Shown here one piece after another: positions 1-5,176 of a stretch of DNA of 5,176 nt. A model generated the notes under the pieces. It saw only the letters and a list, made by a program, of their open reading frames with translations, was not told the DNA's origin and ran no database searches. This DNA comes from an uncultured Eubacterium sp. (GTDB lineage Bacteria > Bacillota_A > Clostridia > Lachnospirales > Lachnospiraceae): the NCBI GenBank assembly GCA_947653505.1, contig CANTHI010000304.1:1-5176 (forward strand). Direction: 5' to 3'. Numbering within the stretch: position 1 is the first letter of the stretch; every line of letters starts with the position of its first letter. The position numbers and the translations under genes were made by a program.

Positions 1-32
1 TTGAAATTACAAGCGAAATTTTAATTATGAAA

Positions 33-61
33 TTGTTTTGATATTCCGGATATGTTATGAT
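33..61 (+). promoter_or_regulatory. Probable sigma-A promoter of the DJ-1/PfpI gene
   Basis: A -10 hexamer TATGAT (56-61) lies 17 bp after a weak -35 TTGTTT (33-38). An alternative pairing is TTGATA (38-43) with TAAAGT (61-66), also 17 bp apart. Either would start transcription in about the 65-75 region and leave a leader of roughly 50 nt before the ATG at 124. The DNA upstream is AT-rich and contains GAAATT three times (3, 15 and 29), which could act as an UP-like element or be chance. The spacer holds the first TCCGGA palindrome, so the promoter looks regulated. This rests on motif matching only. Confidence 0.5.
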
Positions 62-88
62 AAAGTATCCGAAAAAAGCATATCCGGA
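45..88. repeat. Inverted repeat of TCCGGATATG; candidate operator pair
   Basis: The 10-bp arm TCCGGATATG (45-54) is exactly the reverse complement of CATATCCGGA (79-88), leaving a 24-nt gap. Each arm also contains its own small palindrome: TCCGGA in the first and ATCCGGAT (82-89) in the second. A partial third copy, TATCCGA, sits between them at 66-72. The first copy falls inside the promoter spacer and the second just past the expected transcription start. This is the usual geometry for sites bound by a dimeric regulator. The large gap and lack of a following T-run make a terminator unlikely. The regulator is not in this window. Confidence 0.45.
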
Positions 89-123
89 TTTATAGAAAAG
101 TCAGATTAAAAAAGGAGAAAAGT

Positions 124-723
124 ATGAGAAAAACTATTTTATTTGTAATTTTACAACAATTTGCAGACTGGGAAGCCGCTTATCTTTCATCTGCAATTAC
201 GATGCTGGGTCAGGATAAATATGAGATAAAAACGGTATCTTTATCCAAAGATTATGTTTCGTCAATAGGCGGATTCAGGGTGCTGCCAGACTATGATTTT
301 GCGTCTGTTCCGGATGATTATGAAGCCCTTATTTTAATTGGGGGAATGACATGGAGAAGCGGAAATACACAGCCGGTCCGGGCGCTGGCTGAGGATTGCT
401 TCCGAAGAGGGAGATTATTAGGCGGAATATGCGATGCCTCTGCATTTTTGGGTACGGCAGGGATCCTGAACCATGTAGTCCATACAGGTAACGATCTGAA
501 TGATTTAAAACAATGGGCGGGAACAAATTATACTGGAGAAGGCAATTTTATTGCGAAACAGGCAGTCTGTAATAAAAATGTGGTAACGGCGAACGGGACA
601 GCGCCTTTGGAATTTGCAAAAGAGATTTTGACTGCGTTACATGTGGCTGATGAAAAAACGATTGCTGACTGGTATCATTTCCATAAGTTAGGTGTCTATA
701 CTGCTCCAATGCCTGAAATGTAG
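124..723 (+). CDS. DJ-1/PfpI family protein (class I glutamine amidotransferase-like)
   Basis: This 199-residue cytoplasmic protein has the flavodoxin-like DJ-1/PfpI fold. It opens with a hydrophobic first strand (TILFVIL, 4-10). The conserved acidic residue that partners the cysteine is probably E17 in DWEAA. The LILIGGM strand-loop follows at 69-75. The nucleophile elbow GGICDAS places the reactive cysteine at C103. H120 in HTGN and the ANGTAPLEFA segment (156-165) match the YoaZ-like branch of the superfamily as I recall it. Members include proteases, glyoxalase/deglycase-like enzymes and stress proteins, so the reaction cannot be named. The start is supported by AAAGGAG (111-117) six bases before the ATG. 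By hand count the gene is about 42% GC, lower than the MATE and GH3 genes downstream. It probably has its own promoter and is a single-gene unit. Confidence 0.88.
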   Translation: MRKTILFVILQQFADWEAAYLSSAITMLGQDKYEIKTVSLSKDYVSSIGGFRVLPDYDFASVPDDYEALILIGGMTWRSGNTQPVRALAEDCFRRGRLLGGICDASAFLGTAGILNHVVHTGNDLNDLKQWAGTNYTGEGNFIAKQAVCNKNVVTANGTAPLEFAKEILTALHVADEKTIADWYHFHKLGVYTAPMPEM

Positions 724-768
724 ATCTGCATGGCTTCGATTCTGGTTGCTAAGTTCACTCAAACATGA

Positions 769-797
769 CTGGAAATTCTGCAAATTTATGATATAAT
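769..797 (+). promoter_or_regulatory. Extended -10 promoter before the MATE gene
   Basis: A perfect TATAAT (792-797) is preceded directly by TGA (789-791), giving the extended -10 form TGnTATAAT. A -35 at the standard 17-bp distance (CTGGAA, 769-774) is poor, which is common for extended -10 promoters. An overlapping alternative is TATGAT (787-792) with ATGACT (765-770) 16 bp upstream. Transcription would start near 803, giving a leader of about 80 nt before the ATG at 884. It probably drives the MATE gene and, without a terminator, the genes after it. Confidence 0.6.
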
Positions 798-883
798 ATA
801 GCAGGAAAAAGATTCCAAACAATAACCAGACTGCAATGTAACCAACAGAACAAAACAATCGTATAAAAAGGACAAATCAGAAC

Positions 884-2248
884 ATGAATCAGAAAAAACA
901 GCAGGATCCCTTTTATGGGCAGATTTTTAAACTGGTACTGCCGATTATTATCCAGAATCTTTTGAGCGCGGCCGTCAGCTCCGCGGATGTTGTGATGCTC
1001 AACTATGTCGGGCAGTCTTCCATTTCCGCGGTCTCGCTGGCGTCCCAGTATGCAAATGTGCTTTTTATGGTCTTTTATGGGCTTGGAACAGGAGCGACGA
1101 TGCTGTGTGCGCAGTATTATGGGAAAGGGGATATGCAGGCTGTGCAGGTGATCGAAGGGATCGCGCTGCGTTTTTCGCTGGCAATTTCGGCGCTTTTTGC
1201 GTGTGCGGCATTTTTTTGTCCAAAGCTGATGATGCGCGTTTTTACAGAGGATCCGGAGCTGATTGCGGTGGGTGCTTCTTATATCAGATGCATGAGCGTC
1301 TGTTATCTGTGCTGGGGGATTACGGAGGTCTATCTGGCGGTTTTGCGCAGCATTGGCAGGGTCGTGATCAGCACGGCGATGAATGTGCTGGCATTTTCCC
1401 TGAATGTGGGCCTGAACGCGGTGTTTATTTTTGGGCTGTGCGGGGCGCCGCGTCTGGGAGCGATGGGTGTGGCGATCGCTACCTCCCTGTCCCGGGTGAT
1501 GGAACTGGCGGCCTGCTTTGGCGTATCCTGCTTTCGCACGGAAATAAAGCTGGATCTGCGTTATCTGTTTTACCGCCATAAGACGCTGTTTGCCGATTTT
1601 GTCCGGCTTTCGCTGCCGGCGCTTGGCAATGATATCAGCTGGAGCCTGGCGTTTTCGATGTATTCGGTGATTATCGGCCATCTCGGGACGGATGCGGTGG
1701 CTGCCAATTCGTTTGTGATTGTGGTCCGGAACTTCGGGACGATTTTGTGTTTTGGAATGGCGAGTGCAGGAGGGATTCTGCTTGGCAATATGATCGGGGA
1801 AAATAAGCTGGAAGAAGCCAGGGATGGGGCAAAAAAGCTGATGAAGCTGACCGTTTTAACGGGAGCCGCCGGAGGGGTAATTATTCTGGCGGCGTCGCCG
1901 GTTGTGCTAAGTTATGCGCAGCTGACGGAACAGGCGATGCATTATCTGAAATATATGCTGCTGATCAATACTTATTATGTTATGGGAGCGGCTGTGAATA
2001 CAACACTGATTGCGGGTGTTTTCCGTGCGGGCGGCGACAGCCGGTTTGGATTTATTTGTGATACGATTGATATGTGGGTCTATGCGGTGCCGCTTGGATT
2101 TTTTGCGGCGTTTGTGCTAAAGCTTCCGGTCATGTGGGTGTATGTGCTGATCTGCACGGATGAATTTGTCAAATGGCCGTGGGTGATCCGGCATTACCGG
2201 AGCGGAAAATGGCTGCACAATATTACAAGGGATGATCTGTTTTCCTAA
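884..2248 (+). CDS. MATE family multidrug/metabolite efflux transporter
   Basis: This 454-residue inner-membrane protein matches the usual MATE length of about 450 and should export organic or cationic compounds in exchange for Na+ or H+. About twelve hydrophobic helices can be read, roughly at 14-36, 46-68, 93-115, 127-152, 160-185, 191-213, 238-264, 270-295, 318-345, 352-378, 388-411 and 413-427. They form two six-helix halves joined by a charged loop at 217-236. Family-like features include the N-terminal LPIIIQNLL helix, YYGKGD (78-83) after helix 2, and RAGGDSRFGF (381-390) after helix 10. GGA at 870-872 is a modest ribosome site 11 nt before the ATG. The next gene starts 49 nt after the stop with no terminator, so co-transcription with the GH3 gene is likely. 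The substrate cannot be told from the sequence, and assignment to a named subgroup (NorM, DinF) is not attempted. Confidence 0.93.
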   Translation: MNQKKQQDPFYGQIFKLVLPIIIQNLLSAAVSSADVVMLNYVGQSSISAVSLASQYANVLFMVFYGLGTGATMLCAQYYGKGDMQAVQVIEGIALRFSLAISALFACAAFFCPKLMMRVFTEDPELIAVGASYIRCMSVCYLCWGITEVYLAVLRSIGRVVISTAMNVLAFSLNVGLNAVFIFGLCGAPRLGAMGVAIATSLSRVMELAACFGVSCFRTEIKLDLRYLFYRHKTLFADFVRLSLPALGNDISWSLAFSMYSVIIGHLGTDAVAANSFVIVVRNFGTILCFGMASAGGILLGNMIGENKLEEARDGAKKLMKLTVLTGAAGGVIILAASPVVLSYAQLTEQAMHYLKYMLLINTYYVMGAAVNTTLIAGVFRAGGDSRFGFICDTIDMWVYAVPLGFFAAFVLKLPVMWVYVLICTDEFVKWPWVIRHYRSGKWLHNITRDDLFS

Positions 2249-2284
2249 AAACCAGATAATCAGAATAAAAAAATATAAAAAATC

Positions 2285-2290
2285 AGGAGG
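2285..2290 (+). promoter_or_regulatory. Strong ribosome binding site that fixes the GH3 start
   Basis: A perfect AGGAGG lies seven bases before the ATG at 2298. An upstream in-frame ATG at 2232 would add 22 residues, overlap the MATE stop by 17 nt and translate this ribosome site itself as part of the protein. The extension is AT-rich and basic and does not resemble the family, so 2298 is the preferred start. Confidence 0.9.
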
Positions 2291-2297
2291 CAGTTTG

Positions 2298-4700
2298 ATG
2301 AGAAAGTGGACAAGGGCAAGATTTCAGCCGAATTTACCATTGGGTGAGAACCAGACGAAAGTCACAGCGTCGCCGGAGCATCTGGCGCTGGCGCGGCAGG
2401 CGGGCAGAGAAGGGATTGTGCTTTTAAAAAATGACCGGAGCATCCTTCCGGTAAAAAAAGGGACCAGACTGGCATTGTTTGGCAAAGGCGTGTTTGATTA
2501 TGTAAAAGGCGGCGGGGGCAGCGGGGATGTGACAGTCTCCCATGTATACAATCTTTATGACGGATTGTGCAGGCGTGAGGATGCGCCTGAGATTTTTGAG
2601 CCGCTGGCGCAGTTTTATAAGCAGAATGTGAAACAACAGTATGCGGACGGCGCGGCAGCGGGGATGACAGTAGAACCGGAAGTACCGGCACAGCTGCTCG
2701 CGGAGGCGAAGGAGCAGGCTGATATGGCTGTGATTGTAATCAGCCGTTTTTCCGGAGAAGGCTGGGACAGGAAAAGCGTGATATACGAAGGAGCGTTTCC
2801 TTCTGAGATTGAGCAGGCAGAGCTGAATCAGAAGATTTTTGAAGACAGCGATTACTATCTGACACATGCGGAACAGGCGATGGTGGAGGCTGTCTGTGAA
2901 AATTTTGCGGATGTAGCCGTTGTACTGAATGTCGGCGGTATGGTGGATACGGGCTGGTTTGCGCATAATGATAAAATACCGGCAGCAGTACTGGCATGGC
3001 AGGGCGGTATGGAAGGCGGTCTGGCGATGGCGGATATTCTGCTGGGTGTGGAAAGCCCTTCGGGCAGGCTGCCGGATACGTTTGCGGCAAAGCTGGAGGA
3101 TTATCCATCTACGGAAAATTTCCATGCATCGGCCGATTATGTGGAATATACCGAGGATATTTATGTGGGATACCGTTATTTCGAGACGATGAAGCACGAA
3201 GATATTCATGTGAATTATCCGTTTGGATTCGGGCTTTCGTATACAAGCTTTCAGATAGATGTGATCTGGGCCGGGGAAAAGAACGGGCAGATTTATGTGA
3301 CGGTGCAGGTGGAAAATACCGGAGATGTCTGCGGGAAAGAGGTCGTACAGATTTATTATGGCGCGCCTCAGGGAATGCTTGGAAAGCCGGCCAGAGAGCT
3401 GGCGGCATATCAGAAGACAAAGCTGTTACAGCCGGGAGAAAAGCAGACAGTGACAATTACGTTTGACGTTGCGTCTATGGCATCGTATGATGATACCGGA
3501 AAAATAGCAGAATCTGCCTATGTGCTGGAGGAAGGGATGTACTGCTTTTATGCAGGCAGCTCCGTGCGCGATGCGGTCATGACGGACTTTGTATATATTG
3601 TGGATCAGAACCGGATTACGCAGCAGCTGACCAGACAGGCCGCGCCGGCACAGCTTTCCAGACGGATGCTTTCGGATGGTTCTTATGAAGAACTGGAGCA
3701 GAAAACGCCGCATGATTTTATGGAGAACGGTCTTGGCTGGAGTGATGAGCCGACTGAGGGTGTAACGCCAAAAGTACGCGGGATGGAACGGTCAGTTGTA
3801 TTTGAAAAAACGGACAGGATGATGCTGGATGATGTGGCGGAAAAAAAAGCAGGGATGGATGCGTTTTTAGCACAGCTGTCAGACGAAGCGCTGGCAGAGC
3901 TTCTCGGCGGACAGCCGAATACAGGGGTAGCGAATACCTTTGGATTTGGCAATCTGGCAGAATACGGTGTGCCGGATGTCATGACGGCAGACGGACCTGC
4001 GGGCCTGCGCATCGCACCGGAGTGCGGCGTATATACGACGGCATGGCCTTGTGCGACGATGCTGGCGGCTACCTGGAATCCGCAGCTGGTCAGGGAAATC
4101 GGACGCGCGGCAGCAAGGGAAGTAAAAGAAAATAATATCTCTGTATGGCTGGCACCTGCGATGAATATTCACAGAAGCCCGCTCTGCGGAAGAAATTTTG
4201 AATATTATTCGGAAGATCCGGTTCTGACAGGCACGATTGCGGCAGCTATGGTAGACGGTATCCAGTCGCAGAACATCGGAGCGACGGTCAAGCACTTTGC
4301 CTGCAATAACAAAGAAACAAACCGGAAAAACAGCGATTCCAGAGTATCGGAACGCGCACTGCGTGAGATTTATTTAAAAGGATTTGAAATCTGTGTAAAG
4401 CAGTCCCAGCCGTGGGTGTTAATGACCTCTTACAATCTGATCAATGGACAGCGTGCCAGCGAATGCAAAGACCTGCTGGACGGCATTCTCCGCGGAGAAT
4501 GGGGCTTTCAGGGCGTGATAACGACGGACTGGTGGACTAAGGGGGAGCACTATAAAGAGATCAAAGCCGGCAATGACATTAAAATGGGCACCGGCTATCC
4601 GGAGCGCGTTTTACAGGCGCTGGAAAAAGGCCTGATCACACGCGAGGAGCTTATGACCTGCGCACGCAGGGTTTTGGAGCTGATTTTAAAGCTGGATTAA
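2298..4700 (+). CDS. Glycoside hydrolase family 3 beta-glucosidase-like enzyme, permuted domain order
   Basis: This 800-residue protein has no signal peptide, so it likely removes terminal beta-linked sugars (glucose, possibly xylose) from imported glycosides in the cytoplasm. The usual GH3 order (TIM barrel, alpha/beta domain, FnIII) is permuted. The alpha/beta domain comes first (about 30-265), starting with REGIVLLKN and a GGGGSGDV loop (71-78). The acid/base candidate is E154 in SGEGWDR. A connecting segment with VGYRYF (290-295) and YPFGFGLSYT (307-316) follows. Next are an FnIII-like domain (about 320-395), a linker, and then the TIM barrel (about 517-790). The barrel carries DGPAGLR (565-571), GRNFEYYSEDP (631-641), KHF (665-667), SYNLING (711-717) and the nucleophile D744 in TTDWW. 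The retaining mechanism should be intact because both catalytic acids are present. Similar order is known from Ruminococcus albus and Butyrivibrio fibrisolvens beta-glucosidases. Substrate specificity is not determinable here. Confidence 0.93.
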   Translation: MRKWTRARFQPNLPLGENQTKVTASPEHLALARQAGREGIVLLKNDRSILPVKKGTRLALFGKGVFDYVKGGGGSGDVTVSHVYNLYDGLCRREDAPEIFEPLAQFYKQNVKQQYADGAAAGMTVEPEVPAQLLAEAKEQADMAVIVISRFSGEGWDRKSVIYEGAFPSEIEQAELNQKIFEDSDYYLTHAEQAMVEAVCENFADVAVVLNVGGMVDTGWFAHNDKIPAAVLAWQGGMEGGLAMADILLGVESPSGRLPDTFAAKLEDYPSTENFHASADYVEYTEDIYVGYRYFETMKHEDIHVNYPFGFGLSYTSFQIDVIWAGEKNGQIYVTVQVENTGDVCGKEVVQIYYGAPQGMLGKPARELAAYQKTKLLQPGEKQTVTITFDVASMASYDDTGKIAESAYVLEEGMYCFYAGSSVRDAVMTDFVYIVDQNRITQQLTRQAAPAQLSRRMLSDGSYEELEQKTPHDFMENGLGWSDEPTEGVTPKVRGMERSVVFEKTDRMMLDDVAEKKAGMDAFLAQLSDEALAELLGGQPNTGVANTFGFGNLAEYGVPDVMTADGPAGLRIAPECGVYTTAWPCATMLAATWNPQLVREIGRAAAREVKENNISVWLAPAMNIHRSPLCGRNFEYYSEDPVLTGTIAAAMVDGIQSQNIGATVKHFACNNKETNRKNSDSRVSERALREIYLKGFEICVKQSQPWVLMTSYNLINGQRASECKDLLDGILRGEWGFQGVITTDWWTKGEHYKEIKAGNDIKMGTGYPERVLQALEKGLITREELMTCARRVLELILKLD

Positions 4701-4771
4701 ACGCAGACGCTTTTCCAGACAGGCGATAGTCCGCAGATGGAACAGAAAAGTATGTAAACGGGGGATGGAAT

Positions 4772-5095
4772 ATGATTCATATACTGGAATTGTTTCTTCA
4801 TCAGATGGTGGAAATTGCCATACTGATTTTTGAATTTATCGGGGTAGGTATTATTATTTTTTCCGGACTGCAGGGATTTTATCTGTATCTGAAGCGTTCG
4901 GCAGCTACGAAGCTGACACTTGCAAAAGGACTTGCGATGGGACTGGAGTTTAAGCTTGGCAGTGAGATTCTGCGTACAGTTGTCGTACGGGAATGGCAGG
5001 AGATCGGAACGGTAGCAGGGATTATTGTGCTGCGGGCGGCACTGACTTTTCTGATTCACTGGGAGATTAAGGAAGAAGAAAAAGGGATTGAGTAA
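4772..5095 (+). CDS. DUF1622-type small membrane protein, function unknown
   Basis: This 107-residue protein resembles the DUF1622 family, which has no established function. It has a long first membrane helix (about 13-38), then a short loop with K41, R42 and K47. A segment with GLEFKLGSEILRT (57-69) follows, which I recall as the most conserved part of the family. The last helix is at about 78-97 and contains the LRAAL motif. It ends in a charged tail (EIKEEEKGIE) likely to face the cytoplasm. The length matches the family. The start is supported by GGGGGA (4760-4765) six bases before the ATG. It begins 71 nt after the GH3 stop with no terminator or obvious promoter between, so it may be the last gene of the same transcript. 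Nothing links it functionally to glycoside metabolism beyond position. Confidence 0.8.
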   Translation: MIHILELFLHQMVEIAILIFEFIGVGIIIFSGLQGFYLYLKRSAATKLTLAKGLAMGLEFKLGSEILRTVVVREWQEIGTVAGIIVLRAALTFLIHWEIKEEEKGIE

Positions 5096-5134
5096 ATGGT
5101 GGCGCACCCGTCCGCTTCCACACCCAAAACCATC

Positions 5135-5163
5135 TTGACAAATAAGGTCGGTTGTTATAGACT
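5135..5163 (+). promoter_or_regulatory. Probable promoter for a gene beyond the right edge
   Basis: A consensus -35 TTGACA (5135-5140) is followed at 17 bp by TAGACT (5158-5163). An alternative is TATAGA (5156-5161) at 15 bp, preceded by TGT, which resembles an extended -10. The AT-rich sequence after it (5164-5176) fits an untranslated leader. The gene it would serve lies outside the window, so this rests on motif match alone. Confidence 0.45.
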
Positions 5164-5176
5164 TAAGAAAATAAAA

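Noticed and set aside
741..830. 7-bp inverted repeat TCTGGTT / AACCAGA across the DJ-1 to MATE gap
   Set aside because: The arms are short, nearly 80 nt apart and not followed by a T-run. This is expected by chance and is not a terminator.
755..1681. 308-codon open frame on the - strand opposite the MATE gene
   Set aside because: It lies mostly within the MATE gene, reads as a His/Arg/Gln-rich low-complexity protein with no recognisable motif, and the + strand frame has clear MATE features. It is a shadow frame.
2232..2297. Upstream ATG extending the GH3 protein by 22 residues
   Set aside because: The extension overlaps the MATE stop and translates the AGGAGG ribosome site at 2285-2290. The ATG at 2298 has ideal spacing.
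2424..3209. 261-codon open frame on the - strand opposite the GH3 gene
   Set aside because: It is fully inside the GH3 gene, whose frame carries the alpha/beta domain motifs. The opposite product is rich in Arg, His and Ile with no known motif.
4710..4750. CTTTTC / GAAAAG pairing between GH3 and DUF1622
   Set aside because: A six-bp AT-rich stem with a 29-nt loop and no T-tract does not support an intrinsic terminator.
4697..5107. 136-codon open frame on the - strand opposite DUF1622
   Set aside because: It covers the whole DUF1622 gene. The + strand product has proper membrane helices and a ribosome site, and the - strand product has neither a family match nor a convincing start.
5096..5133. 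ATGGT / ACCAT inverted ends after DUF1622
   Set aside because: The arms are five bp with a 28-nt loop and are followed by CTTGACA rather than a T-run, so this is not a terminator or transposon end.

Overview
The window most likely comes from a gut-type Firmicute of the Lachnospiraceae (Clostridia). This is inferred from protein style: a permuted GH3 beta-glucosidase of a type known from Ruminococcus and Butyrivibrio, and a clostridial MATE transporter. Strong AGGAG-type ribosome sites, AT-rich intergenic DNA and ATG starts also fit. No marker gene fixes the species. All four complete genes lie on the + strand, and no RNA gene, IS element, CRISPR array or convincing intrinsic terminator is visible.

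Layout. (1) Positions 1-123 are a very AT-rich leader with a promoter. Its spacer carries a TCCGGA palindrome that recurs downstream, which suggests a repressor or activator site. (2) 124-723 encode a DJ-1/PfpI-superfamily protein with an intact nucleophile-elbow cysteine. (3) 724-883 are a 160-nt gap with an extended -10 promoter. (4) 884-2248 encode a full-length, 12-helix MATE exporter. (5) 2298-4700 encode an 800-residue cytoplasmic GH3 beta-glucosidase whose domains run in permuted order (alpha/beta domain, FnIII, TIM barrel), with both catalytic acids recognisable. (6) 4772-5095 encode a small DUF1622-type membrane protein of unknown function. (7) 5096-5176 hold a TTGACA-type promoter pointing out of the window.

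Working together. The MATE and GH3 genes are 49 nt apart with no terminator, and DUF1622 follows after 71 nt, so 884-5095 may form one transcription unit. A cytoplasmic beta-glucosidase next to a drug/metabolite exporter would fit release of a sugar from an imported glycoside followed by export of the aglycone, but this is only inference from position. The DJ-1 gene has its own promoter and a distinctly lower GC content, and it is probably a separate unit. No dramatic new system is evident. The most notable items are the permuted GH3 architecture, the repeated TCCGGA operator candidate and the MATE-GH3 pairing.
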